From positions 2,474,501 to 2,538,500 of the forward strand of contig NZ_CP121471.1 in assembly GCF_033954835.1 (NCBI RefSeq): a stretch of DNA of 64,000 nt. The letters are read 5' to 3'. The notes below the pieces were generated by a model that worked only from the letters and a program-made list of their open reading frames with translations, ran no database searches and was not told where the DNA came from. The position numbers were made by a program, and so were the translations under genes. How positions within the stretch are numbered: position 1 is the first letter of the stretch; each line of letters starts with the position of its first letter. Source of the stretch: Thiorhodovibrio frisius. Lineage in GTDB: Bacteria; Pseudomonadota; Gammaproteobacteria; Chromatiales; Chromatiaceae. Below are positions 1 to 8,049 of the stretch, piece after piece.

Positions 1-2
1 AC

Positions 3-464
3 CTCGCCACCACCGCCCTGGTGCAGCAGTTGCAGCTGGCCCGCACGCAGCTGCACCTGGAGGATGCCTTGCACAAGCTCGAGCGCTACGCCGTACTGAT
101 CCTGGATGATTTCGGCTACGTGAAAAAATCCGAGACGGAAACCCAGGTGCTGTTTGAACTCATCGCCCATCGCTATGAGACCGCCAGCCTGATCATCACC
201 TCCAACCAACCGTTCGCCGAATGGGATCGCATCTTCCCGGATCAGATGATGACCGTCGCCGCCGTCGATCGCTTGGTGCATCACGCGACAATTATCGAAC
301 TCAGTAGCGACAGTTACCGGCGCAAGCAGGCCCTGGGGCAGATCGCCGCTGAGCCCGGGAGCCTGACACCAACGCCAGCGCCAACGATCACGTTACCCTC
401 GCCATCGACGATAACCTCGGTGGGTTGTCGCGATGATGACTCTGAGTCCGCGCCCTCGGGATGA
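3..464 (+). CDS. istB: IS21-family helper ATPase IstB, 3' part only (gene runs off the window start)
   Basis: This is the C-terminal ~150 residues of the AAA+ ATPase that assists the IS21-family transposase IstA in target capture. The frame is open to the first base, so the gene begins outside the window and only the downstream half is seen. Visible family features are the Walker B segment AVLILDDFGYV, the sensor-like LIITSNQPFAEWDRIFPD and the C-terminal DRLVHHATIIEL. The last ~35 residues are low-complexity Pro/Thr/Ser. It is followed by a long inverted repeat and two tandem terminal repeats, as expected at the 3' end of an IS21 element. The istA gene would lie to the left, outside the window. 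Confidence 0.9.
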   Translation, partial: LATTALVQQLQLARTQLHLEDALHKLERYAVLILDDFGYVKKSETETQVLFELIAHRYETASLIITSNQPFAEWDRIFPDQMMTVAAVDRLVHHATIIELSSDSYRRKQALGQIAAEPGSLTPTPAPTITLPSPSTITSVGCRDDDSESAPSG

Positions 465-544
465 CAAACCGCCAGGGCAATTGTCGCTCTCTTGCAGGCG
501 CGAATGCCCGCGACAACTATTCTGGCGCACGCGCCGCCGCGCCG

Positions 545-605
545 CTGGCGGGGCCGAGCACTTCCAGTCGCCCTACGGGCTCCTTCCCGTACTCGGCCCC
601 GCCAG
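545..605. repeat. Large perfect inverted repeat (hairpin) between istB and the IS end
   Basis: A perfect 14-base inverted repeat (545-558 against 592-605, CTGGCGGGGCCGAG and its complement) encloses 33 bases that themselves contain a small GCCC-TAC-GGGC hairpin. It lies downstream of istB and upstream of the terminal repeats. It could end istB transcription, although no T-run follows, or it could shield the element from outside transcription. Confidence 0.7.
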
Positions 606-663
606 CTCCACCCGCAACCACCCTGTAAATTAGGAGATACCGCATCTAAAGCACAACGACATT

Positions 664-710
664 AACCGGCCAAGATAATTGACGCTGACCGGCCAAGATA
701 GTTGACATTG
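664..710. repeat. IS21-type tandem terminal repeats, right end of the element
   Basis: Two near-identical 23-24 base units sharing ACCGGCCAAGATA and TTGAC lie at 664-687 and 688-710. Multiple short terminal repeats and an end reading TGTCAACTATCTTGGCCGG (complement strand) are typical of IS21-family elements. The element probably ends at the CA at about 706-707. Native protease sequence begins immediately beyond it. Confidence 0.75.
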
Positions 711-1221
711 GATACCTCCGAGCTGAACCAAACGCCAACCCAATCCACCCATAATCATCCGGCCCCGACCACCCCGGCGCATGACTGGCCCCGCCGTGCA
801 GAATCCCAATCAGCTGCCCCTTCGCATCAAACAGTCCTGAACCGCTGCTCCCATCTTCAGTAGACCCCTGACGCCAGAAAGCGGTCAGGAAGTGTGGGAG
901 TTCCCCCAACGCTTGGTTCTCTGGACAAATCCCCAGCCAGTCGCATTGGATGTGCTCTGCAATCCGGCCGTCACAAAATGCCTGCGGCTTTCCGCCGGGA
1001 TAATGCAAAGCGGCGACCTCAGAACCAACTGGCGGAAGATCAATCCGTCTGTTCGCGAAGGCCGCATCCGAAGGGGCAGGGCGGTGCAATCGAAGCAGGG
1101 CGATGTCCGCGAGGCCGCTCACCTCGCGCAGATCGGCCCCGGCCATCACCGTTTGCACAGCGCGGCGCGGCTGTCCGCAGACCTGGCCGAGATGAAACCA
1201 GAGTGGCTCCCCGCTTTGGCA
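708..1221 (-). pseudogene. Trypsin-like serine protease remnant, truncated at both ends
   Basis: An open frame on the minus strand encodes the C-terminal two thirds of a secreted trypsin-fold protease. The catalytic Asp region (DIALLRL) and the serine-nucleophile region (DGSSGSGLFDAKGQLIGILHGG) are present, but the His-bearing N-terminal half is missing. The family-like sequence starts around SGEPLWFH near 1215, where it joins the 3' end of the ABC permease gene, and stops at about 708, where the IS21 end begins. The formal frame continues to a stop at 646 inside the IS. Without the His and a signal peptide it cannot be an active protease. The gene was cut by a deletion or recombination on one side and by the IS on the other. 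Confidence 0.7.
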
Positions 1222-3617
1222 CGCCGTTTCGGATCTGTTCGCCGATCGATATCGTCGAGCACCAGCCCAAGCACCCAAATGATCAGGAAGTAGACGGCTG
1301 CCACCATGATCAGAGGGAGAAAGGCCTCGAAGGTGCGGCTGCGGATGATGTCACCGGCCTTGGTGAGGTCTTGGACGCCGATGTAACCGACAATGGACGT
1401 CATCTTGACCATGGAAATGAACTCTCCGCGATAGACCGGCAAGATGCGCCGGACCGCCTGCGGCATCACGATGTACAGGAAGGTCTGGACGCGGGTGAAG
1501 CCCATGGCGATGCCGGCCTCGGTCTGGCCGTGTTCGACACCCTTGATACCGGTGCGGAACATCTCCGAGACATAGGCGGCGAAGTTCATGCCAAAGGCGA
1601 TGATGGCAACCAGAATCGGGTCGATGTTGATTGAGGCAAATGCGACGTAAAAGATCAACATCAAGAGCAGCAACACCGGCAGGCCGCGGATCAGGAAGAT
1701 GTAGCCGGAGCCGAGCAGGCGCAGCACTGTCTGCGGCGACATCCGCAGCCAGCAGATGAAGGCGCCGAGTAGCGTGCCGACGAGAGTTGAAGCGACTGAG
1801 ATGACCACAGTCACCCAAAGGCCGCTCAGGATCAGCTTCCAGCGCTGCTCAAGGACGAAGTTGGCATGCATGCTGGCCAGCAGATCATCCACACCAGATG
1901 GTGGCTGATTGGTCGCAGTGCTTGATGGACTTCTGGCGCCAGGGGTTGACGCGCTCTGTTGTGCGCTCGGCGGGCCCAATCTTTCTTTTAATACCAGCGC
2001 GGCCGAGCGCTCCTCATCGTACGGGATTGAGAAGTCGACCTTGGCCTTGCGCTCATCGGTGACGGACAGACGCGCCATGATCATGTCGATCTTGCCTACC
2101 GCGAGCGAGGCGATCATAGCGTCAAACTCCATCGGGATGATGTTGAGGGCCAGCCCCTCCTGGGCGGCAAACCGTTGCAGTATTTCGATGTCGTGGCCGA
2201 TAGGCTCGCCGGCGGCCTGGGAGACGAAGGGCAGGCCAATCAGATAAGAGGTGCCGACGCTGATGGTCTCGCCGCTGCTCGCCTTGGGGATGTCCGCCAT
2301 GACGACCGTCTCTGGCTGGTCGATCAGCCAGCGGCGCTGAATCGACGCCAGGGTGCCGTCGGCCCGGGCCGCAGTCAGGAAGCGGTCGAACCGCTCACGC
2401 AGTTCGTTGTTCCCCTTGGCGAAGGCGGCAGCGATGGCGGTGCTGTAAAAATCATCCGCCAAGACCGCCAGATCCGGATTGGCCTTCACGATCTCTCGAA
2501 TCGCATTGGCATCCGTGATGGCGGCATCAACCTTTCCCGTCTTGACCGCGAGAACAAAATCCGCCTGACTATTGAAGCGCAGAATTTGCGCCTGCGGAAA
2601 TGCCTTGGTCACGAAGATGTCCTGAGCCGTGCCGTTGAAGACCGCGAGCCTGCCCTTGGACAGGTCGGCAAGGCTCTGCCAGCCGGTGGTGCTGGGCGCG
2701 CCAGCGCCGGACTCAGCCTGCGGGGCCAGCCTGGATCGGAGCACCACAGCTACGGCGTGCCCCTCGACGTAGGGGGCTGAGAAGTCCACCGCCTTCGCCC
2801 GCTCCGGAGTGATCGCGATGCCATCGGTGATGATATCGACCTTACCGGCGGCAAGGGCCGGGATCAGCGCGCCAAAGTCCAACGACCGCATTGCCAGCTC
2901 GATACCTTCCTCGGCGGCGAATGCTTGCAGGATCTCCACATCGAAGCCGACATAGCGGCCATCCTTGTAGGCGACGTAGGGTAGGTCGGAGATGGACAGG
3001 CCGAGGACGAAGTGCCCCTTTGGGGCTTGCGCCCTGAGGAGATCGGGCATCTGGACCTGTTCAGGGTCCCCGTCAAACCAGCGACCACTAATCTCCGCAT
3101 AGCGTCCATCGGCACGGATGCGCTGGAGAAAAGCGTTGAACCGCTCGCGCAGTTCGGGCTGCTTGCGGCTGAAGCCGACGCCAAGGTCGTAACGAAAGAG
3201 ATCATCATCTAGCACCGCGAGTTGGGGATGCGCCTGGATGATGGCCTTGGCGCTGATGGCGTCGAACAGACCCGCATCGACCTTGCCAGACTTAATCGCG
3301 ACGATCAGGTCCGCGCTGGCGTTGAAGCTGGTTAGCTTTGCCTCGGGGTGGGTCTTTTCCATGTGCAGGCTCATGACGGTGCCCATGATCACCCCGATGC
3401 GGGCGTGCTCCAGATCGTCCATGGAGCGCCACCCGGAAGCGGCACGCTCGCCCCTTGCATCCGTGCCGGCCGGTTCTGCGGACAGGGCGATACTTCGCCC
3501 CGCAACTGGCCCGCTGTCAGCCGAGGGAGCGCCGGAATCGCAGCTGTTCAACCCTAGCAGGCTTAGCAGGGTCAGGATCAGTAGCCAACCTCTGGACAGG
3601 GTCATATTGGCTTTCAT
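1146..3617 (-). CDS. Polar amino-acid ABC transporter: tandem substrate-binding domains fused to permease
   Basis: A single 823-residue chain joins binding and membrane subunits of a polar amino-acid uptake ABC transporter. An N-terminal hydrophobic segment ending LLGLNSC looks like a lipoprotein signal. Then follow a lobe-2-like half domain, a full family-3 binding domain (YKDGRYVGFDVEILQAFAAEEG through DFSAPY) and a further lobe-1-like half, so lobes run 2-1-2-1. The last ~200 residues are a five-helix permease with the EAA loop (EAGIAMGFTRVQTFLYIVMPQA). The frame is open upstream to 3722, but that part lies in a palindromic repeat, so the ATG at 3617 (or 3605) is preferred. The final ~23 residues come from out-of-frame protease sequence, showing that the native 3' end was lost. 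The ATPase gene lies just upstream. Confidence 0.85.
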   Translation of the reverse strand: MKANMTLSRGWLLILTLLSLLGLNSCDSGAPSADSGPVAGRSIALSAEPAGTDARGERAASGWRSMDDLEHARIGVIMGTVMSLHMEKTHPEAKLTSFNASADLIVAIKSGKVDAGLFDAISAKAIIQAHPQLAVLDDDLFRYDLGVGFSRKQPELRERFNAFLQRIRADGRYAEISGRWFDGDPEQVQMPDLLRAQAPKGHFVLGLSISDLPYVAYKDGRYVGFDVEILQAFAAEEGIELAMRSLDFGALIPALAAGKVDIITDGIAITPERAKAVDFSAPYVEGHAVAVVLRSRLAPQAESGAGAPSTTGWQSLADLSKGRLAVFNGTAQDIFVTKAFPQAQILRFNSQADFVLAVKTGKVDAAITDANAIREIVKANPDLAVLADDFYSTAIAAAFAKGNNELRERFDRFLTAARADGTLASIQRRWLIDQPETVVMADIPKASSGETISVGTSYLIGLPFVSQAAGEPIGHDIEILQRFAAQEGLALNIIPMEFDAMIASLAVGKIDMIMARLSVTDERKAKVDFSIPYDEERSAALVLKERLGPPSAQQSASTPGARSPSSTATNQPPSGVDDLLASMHANFVLEQRWKLILSGLWVTVVISVASTLVGTLLGAFICWLRMSPQTVLRLLGSGYIFLIRGLPVLLLLMLIFYVAFASINIDPILVAIIAFGMNFAAYVSEMFRTGIKGVEHGQTEAGIAMGFTRVQTFLYIVMPQAVRRILPVYRGEFISMVKMTSIVGYIGVQDLTKAGDIIRSRTFEAFLPLIMVAAVYFLIIWVLGLVLDDIDRRTDPKRRAKAGSHSGFISARSADSRAALCKR

Positions 3618-3624
3618 CCAGGGC

Positions 3625-3725
3625 TTTACTGTGAAGCAGCCGATTTCACCCTCCGGCATGGCCGGAGCCATGAGCCTTCCCGTAATTGTCATGGATTTAC
3701 TCTCCGGGGTGGCCGGGACCATGAG
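3625..3725. repeat. Dispersed palindromic (REP-like) repeat, expanded copy
   Basis: The segment holds TTTACTGTGAA (3625-3635), a perfect hairpin CTCCGGC-ATG-GCCGGAG, and a second CCGG-rich unit at 3693-3725. The second unit matches 55896-55928 at roughly three quarters of positions, and most differences are transitions. The TTTACTGTGAA box is identical in both places. The repeat sits between the ATPase and the binding protein/permease genes and overlaps the end of the former. Confidence 0.6.
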
Positions 3726-4818
3726 CTGCCGGCGGCTTGATCAGCAGCCGCAGTCGGTTGCAGTCATCGGCACGCTCGTAGCGAATCTCCTCGGCATAGC
3801 CGCGGATGAGCTGCAGGGCAATGCCATCGTCAAGCTGCGCGCTCTCCAGCGGGTTCCCGGCCGGGCCGAAGCTGTCGGTGCGAAGCTCAAGCTGGTGCTG
3901 CTTTTCGGAATAGGCCAGGGTGAGGTCGATGCAGGGTGAGCCTGGACAGGCAAGCAGGACACCCAGCAACTCCTCTACCAGCAGATGGGCCGCATAGGCA
4001 GTCTTGGCGGGGATCAGGTGCTTTTCGCAGAAACCCTCGATCTGACCGACCAGGGCGTAGAGGTCGTAATCCGGGCTCTCGACCCGCCAATGCAGGCTGC
4101 GCACCTTGCCGATGAAGTCTCGGGTTCGCTCGCGCATGGGGTGCTCGAAGATCTGCTCGGGTGGACCCTCCTCGTAGATCAGGCCTTCGTCCATGTAGAG
4201 CACCCGCGTCGAGACGTCGCGGGCGAACTCCATCTCATGGGTGACAATGGCCATGGTCATGCCCTGCCGCGCGAGGCGTCGAATCACCCCCAGAACCTCG
4301 CTGACCATGGTGGGGTCCAGAGCCGAAGTCGGCTCGTCGAAGAGGATGATCTTGGGCTCCATGGACAGGCAACGGGCGATGGCAACACGCTGCTTCTGAC
4401 CGCCGGAGAGCTGATCGGGAAATTGTTGGCCCTTCTCCGCCAACCCGACCATGCGCAGCAATTCCATTCCCTTGTCCGCCGCATCGGCAACTGGCCGGCC
4501 CAGCAGTCGGATCGGGCCGATGCAGAGGTTCTCGAGCACCGTCAAATGGGCGAACAGATTAAAGGACTGGAACACCATGCCCATGCGTCGGCGCAGCGCG
4601 GGAACCTCGGCCTTGGATGCGAGGATATCGACGCCGTCGATCTCAATACGGCCACCGCAAGGGTGGTCGAGGAGGTTCAGGCAGCGCAGAAAAGTGCTCT
4701 TGCCGGTACCTGAGGGGCCAATGATGGAGATGACCTCGCCCCGCTTGATCTCGACATTGATGTCCTTGAGGACCTGGAGGTTGCCGAAATGCTTGGAGAG
4801 ATGCTCGACTCGGATCAT
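3697..4818 (-). CDS. Polar amino-acid ABC transporter ATPase (GlnQ-like) with C-terminal RsbW/GHKL-like domain
   Basis: Residues 1-240 are a complete GlnQ/HisP-type ATPase: Walker [10 protein letters not shown] at 34-42, signature LSGGQKQR, Walker B IILFDEP, and the switch His in IVTHEME. It energises the fused binding protein/permease encoded immediately downstream. Unusually, about 120 more residues follow. They resemble the HATPase fold of RsbW-type anti-sigma kinases: an N-box-like stretch HLLVEELLG, a G1-like [10 protein letters not shown] and a C-terminal [17 protein letters not shown]. The Asn expected in the N box is absent, so this domain may bind a partner or nucleotide without kinase activity. 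The start ATG at 4818 gives the canonical N-terminus. The 3' end runs into the palindromic repeat. Confidence 0.88.
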   Translation of the reverse strand: MIRVEHLSKHFGNLQVLKDINVEIKRGEVISIIGPSGTGKSTFLRCLNLLDHPCGGRIEIDGVDILASKAEVPALRRRMGMVFQSFNLFAHLTVLENLCIGPIRLLGRPVADAADKGMELLRMVGLAEKGQQFPDQLSGGQKQRVAIARCLSMEPKIILFDEPTSALDPTMVSEVLGVIRRLARQGMTMAIVTHEMEFARDVSTRVLYMDEGLIYEEGPPEQIFEHPMRERTRDFIGKVRSLHWRVESPDYDLYALVGQIEGFCEKHLIPAKTAYAAHLLVEELLGVLLACPGSPCIDLTLAYSEKQHQLELRTDSFGPAGNPLESAQLDDGIALQLIRGYAEEIRYERADDCNRLRLLIKPPAAHGPGHPGE

Positions 4819-4824
4819 TTGCGG

Positions 4825-5175
4825 TTATAAGGCAGCCGATAGAGAGACGCCGTCCAAATCTGTATGCTGTCCAATCCCCGTTCCCTGCATCTTGTGTGCC
4901 TCGGCGCCGAGATAAAGCGTTTGACCGATGAGACCGGCTTCCATCATCAGCTGGCGGCAGCCCCAGGAACCTACCGCCAGTCCCTGCTCAAAGTCGCCAA
5001 GCATCGCCACACAGAAGGCACTGTCCGCCGCAATGTTCTGATGACGCGCGCATTGAGTCGCCATTTGGCGCGTATCTGCGAGCAGCAGGCGGAAGAACGG
5101 CAGATGCTCGGGGGCGTCTTCTTCGCTCGGTTGGGGGATTGTGTCTGCCAATCCGAGCAGCAGGCGGTGGGTCCG
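4825..5175 (-). pseudogene. SagB/ThcOx-type nitroreductase-family remnant
   Basis: The frame encodes sequence typical of the C-terminal part of SagB-like dehydrogenases of the nitroreductase fold: CARHQNIAADSAFCVAMLGDF, a WGCRQLMMEAGLIGQTLYL helix and AEAHKMQGTGIG. Family members continue from GTGIG into a conserved FFDD tail, but here the frame diverges and stops at once. The N-terminal half with most of the FMN site is also missing. It is therefore a decayed fragment, left just upstream of the ABC ATPase start. The identification rests on remembered family motifs. Confidence 0.6.
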
Positions 5176-5367
5176 GTTCGGGTGTCGTTTGGGCCGAAAC
5201 CGTAGTAAACTGCTGTAAATGAATAGCCTATCACCTGCCGAGCAGACCGACCTTGGCCGGTTTTGTTCGACATCGGTTCTGTTCCGCTCGTTTGGTGTTC
5301 TGTTGGGGTTCTGAAGGCAATGATAAAGATTTTATGTAACCCTAATATGGTACCTGGGTCAATAGCG

Positions 5368-6600
5368 ATGATTCCTGTTTTCTTTTCCCTTCAAAGAGTG
5401 TTTATTGCCTGTCTTGTATTGCTCCTGGTTGCCGTCCTGACGTCCACGCCCGCCCTTGCGGAGCCGGATGCCGCCGCACACTATCTTGCAGGCTTGCCGG
5501 TACCTGAGGATTCAGCTTATCAATCGCTCACCGATGAATATTGGCAAGCGTACAAGCAGGCGTTCAATACCGCCTGGGAAGCGCTCGATCACGACCGGTT
5601 CCAACCGATGCGTGAGTGGCAGAAAGAGGTTCTGGCTTCTAAGATTGACCCATCCTTGCCGCTCTTTTATCCCTTTGGTGGTCCAGATATGGTTCATGCG
5701 CTGATGCTTTATCCGCACGGCCGTGAGTACTTGCTTTTTGGCCTGGAGCCACCTGGCTCTTTGGAGCTTGATCCCGATGCCCCGGCGCAGCAGCGCCATG
5801 AGCTCCTCAACGCCGTGCGCTGGGCGCTGCGCGATATTTATCAGCGCGGTTATTTTATTACCGGGCGGATGTCGAGCGACCTGACTCGGACCGAGCTTGA
5901 TGGAGTCCTGCCGCTGCTATTGGTCTTTATTGCCCGCAGTGGCTATGAGGTGCTGGCGATTGAAGATGTTGAGCTTGTACCCGAGGGGCGGATTGAGATA
6001 ATGACCACCAAAAACGCGCCAAAAACCGATCAGACTGGCGACCCAGGCCAAGAGGATGGCTTAACGCAGGCGGGCTGCCCGGATATCCCTGGGGTGCGGG
6101 TTCGTTTTCGGGCCAATGCCTATGATGGAGAGTCCGAGAAGCCTGATGGAGAGTCCGAGAAGTCTGATAGATCCCCCGAGAAGCAGGTTACCTATCTACA
6201 GCTCGATGTCTCGGATAACGGTCTGGGAAATTGCACTGCCTTGGAGGATTATATCGAAGGCATCGGCCCGACCAATACCTTTGTTAAGTCTGCCTCCTAT
6301 CTGATGCATTACGCTACCTTTAGTGGTATCCGGGCGCTGACACTTGCGGTGAGCGACTCGATCTTTCAGGACGATACCGGGATTCCTTACCGCGAACTGG
6401 ATCAAGCAGACTGGGATATTATTCTGTTCGGCCGCTATACCAATCCGATCCGAGACTTTAGTGGTGTGTACCAGTCAGACTTAAATCAGGCCTATCTGGC
6501 AAAGACCCATCCTATCGACACCTTGCCGTTCAGCATGGGGTATCATTGGTGGACATCGGAGCAAAACCATCTTCTTGCCCGGCGACGTGCCACCCCATGA
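5368..6600 (+). CDS. Secreted protein of unknown function
   Basis: I do not recognise this family. From the ATG at 5368 the 410-residue product begins with an Arg followed by a long hydrophobic core and an ALA|EP cleavage site, a good Sec signal peptide. Longer in-frame starts at 5320 and 5263 would bury the signal. The mature protein is acidic, with conserved-looking segments FYPFGGPDMVHALMLYPHG and SASYLMHYATFSGIRAL. Near residue 255 there are three copies of a seven-residue charged repeat. There is no lipobox, membrane helix or obvious catalytic motif. An APC permease and a beta-lactamase-fold lipoprotein follow on the same strand, so these three may share envelope-related expression, but no function can be assigned. 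Confidence 0.7.
   Translation: MIPVFFSLQRVFIACLVLLLVAVLTSTPALAEPDAAAHYLAGLPVPEDSAYQSLTDEYWQAYKQAFNTAWEALDHDRFQPMREWQKEVLASKIDPSLPLFYPFGGPDMVHALMLYPHGREYLLFGLEPPGSLELDPDAPAQQRHELLNAVRWALRDIYQRGYFITGRMSSDLTRTELDGVLPLLLVFIARSGYEVLAIEDVELVPEGRIEIMTTKNAPKTDQTGDPGQEDGLTQAGCPDIPGVRVRFRANAYDGESEKPDGESEKSDRSPEKQVTYLQLDVSDNGLGNCTALEDYIEGIGPTNTFVKSASYLMHYATFSGIRALTLAVSDSIFQDDTGIPYRELDQADWDIILFGRYTNPIRDFSGVYQSDLNQAYLAKTHPIDTLPFSMGYHWWTSEQNHLLARRRATP
6124..6186 (+). repeat. Three in-frame 21-base tandem repeats
   Basis: Units at 6124-6144 and 6145-6165 differ by one base, and a third (6166-6186) is diverged. They encode DGESEKP, DGESEKS and DRSPEKQ inside the secreted protein. A 21-base period keeps the frame, so copy number could vary between strains without disrupting the protein. 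Confidence 0.85.
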
Positions 6601-6676
6601 CGCTTGCTAGCCGCGGAATTCGCATCGATCCGCACCAGGTCCAGCTCGCTCCCCCGCCGCTATTTTCGCACTTGCC

Positions 6677-8020
6677 ATGACATCAAAACCCGCCATTGGA
6701 GTTTCAGCGGCTGCCGCCATCGTTGTGGCCAATATGATCGGCACCGGGGTCTTTACCAGCCTCGGTTACCAGGTGATTGCAATCAAATCGCCCCTTGCCA
6801 TCCTGGCGCTTTGGGTGATTGGCGGTCTCGTTGCGCTTTGCGGTGCCTTGGTTTACGCCGAACTCGGCGCGCGGATGCCGCGCTCTGGCGGCGAATATCA
6901 CATGCTATCGCAGATTTATCACCCTGTGATTGGCTTTTTGGCAGGCTTTATCTCTGTCGCGGTTGGCTTTGCGGCACCCGTGGCTGCGGCTGCAATCGCG
7001 ATGTCAACGTATTTGACATCGGTGTTCGGGCTCGGCGCCAATAGCCCATGGATGACCGGCGTTGCTGTTGGCGCCGTGCTGGCAGTCACTCTGATCCATC
7101 TTGTTTCACTGCGCACCATTGGCCTTTTCCAAGTGCTGGTCACCAGCTTGAAGGTGATCTTGGTCTTGCTGTTCATTCTGTTCGGCTTTGCCGTGGCAGC
7201 GCCGCAACCCATCTCCTTTGACTATTCGCCGCAGGTGCTTCAGGAGATGCTTTCCAGCGATTTTGCGGTTTCTCTTGTGTATGTTATGTACGCTTATTCG
7301 GGTTGGAATGCAGCGGTCTATATTCTGTCTGAAATTCGCCAGCCGCAGCGCAACTTGCCCGTTGCCCTGATTAGCGGCACCAGTGTTGTTATGCTGCTCT
7401 ATACGCTGCTAAACGCGGTCTTTCTCTACAGTGCGCCGATATCCGAAATGGCCGGCCAGACCGAGGTCGGCTATATTGCCGCACGCCATATATTTGGCGA
7501 GACGGCTGGCGTTGCCATGAGCTTGCTGATTGCCTTCGGACTTATCTCCACAATCAGCGCCATGACTTGGGCTGGCCCCCGGGTGCTGCAAACGATGGGC
7601 GAAGACTATATGATTTTCGCTGCTTTCCGGCGTGCGAATGGGAATGGCGTTCCTTATCTTGCCCTGTTCTTTCAGTTTGCGATTGTTTGTTATCTGATCC
7701 TGTCCTCCTCCTTTGAGGCCATTCTGATCTACATTGGCTTCACCTTATCCCTATCAGTGTTTCTAACCGTTGCCGGCATCTTTGTGGTACGCGCACGCGA
7801 TCAGCAACGACCGTTGCATTACCTGACTTGGGGCTATCCCTGGACGCCATTGATTTTTCTGCTTATCACCGGATGGATGTTGGTGTTCCTGTTGTGGGAA
7901 AAACCGGTCGAATCCCTCGTCGGGCTGGCCACTGTGTTAAGCGGACTCTTACTTTATCTTTGGAACCAACGCATCAGTTCGCGCGCCGGGCAAACTGTGG
8001 CAGTGGCTGCCGCTGACTAG
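6677..8020 (+). CDS. APC-family amino acid permease
   Basis: The 447-residue inner-membrane protein has about twelve hydrophobic segments and an N-terminal VANMIGTGVFTSLGYQV motif, the helix-1 substrate-binding signature of amino acid-polyamine-cation transporters. The following segment RSGGEYHMLSQIYHP fits the helix 2-3 region. Such proteins import or exchange amino acids with protons or other solutes; the substrate cannot be told from sequence. The length is normal for the family and no frameshift is seen. It starts 76 bases after the secreted-protein gene and is followed 29 bases later by a lipoprotein gene on the same strand, so the three may be co-transcribed. Confidence 0.9.
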   Translation: MTSKPAIGVSAAAAIVVANMIGTGVFTSLGYQVIAIKSPLAILALWVIGGLVALCGALVYAELGARMPRSGGEYHMLSQIYHPVIGFLAGFISVAVGFAAPVAAAAIAMSTYLTSVFGLGANSPWMTGVAVGAVLAVTLIHLVSLRTIGLFQVLVTSLKVILVLLFILFGFAVAAPQPISFDYSPQVLQEMLSSDFAVSLVYVMYAYSGWNAAVYILSEIRQPQRNLPVALISGTSVVMLLYTLLNAVFLYSAPISEMAGQTEVGYIAARHIFGETAGVAMSLLIAFGLISTISAMTWAGPRVLQTMGEDYMIFAAFRRANGNGVPYLALFFQFAIVCYLILSSSFEAILIYIGFTLSLSVFLTVAGIFVVRARDQQRPLHYLTWGYPWTPLIFLLITGWMLVFLLWEKPVESLVGLATVLSGLLLYLWNQRISSRAGQTVAVAAAD

Positions 8021-8049
8021 CAAGCGGCGGGTATAAGAGACGCTATTTG

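Noticed and set aside
433-633. A 66-codon frame overlapping the end of istB
   Set aside because: It is Arg/Pro-rich, crosses the large inverted repeat and resembles no protein.
894-1634. A 246-codon open frame on the plus strand
   Set aside because: It lies antisense to the permease and the protease remnant, with no family features.
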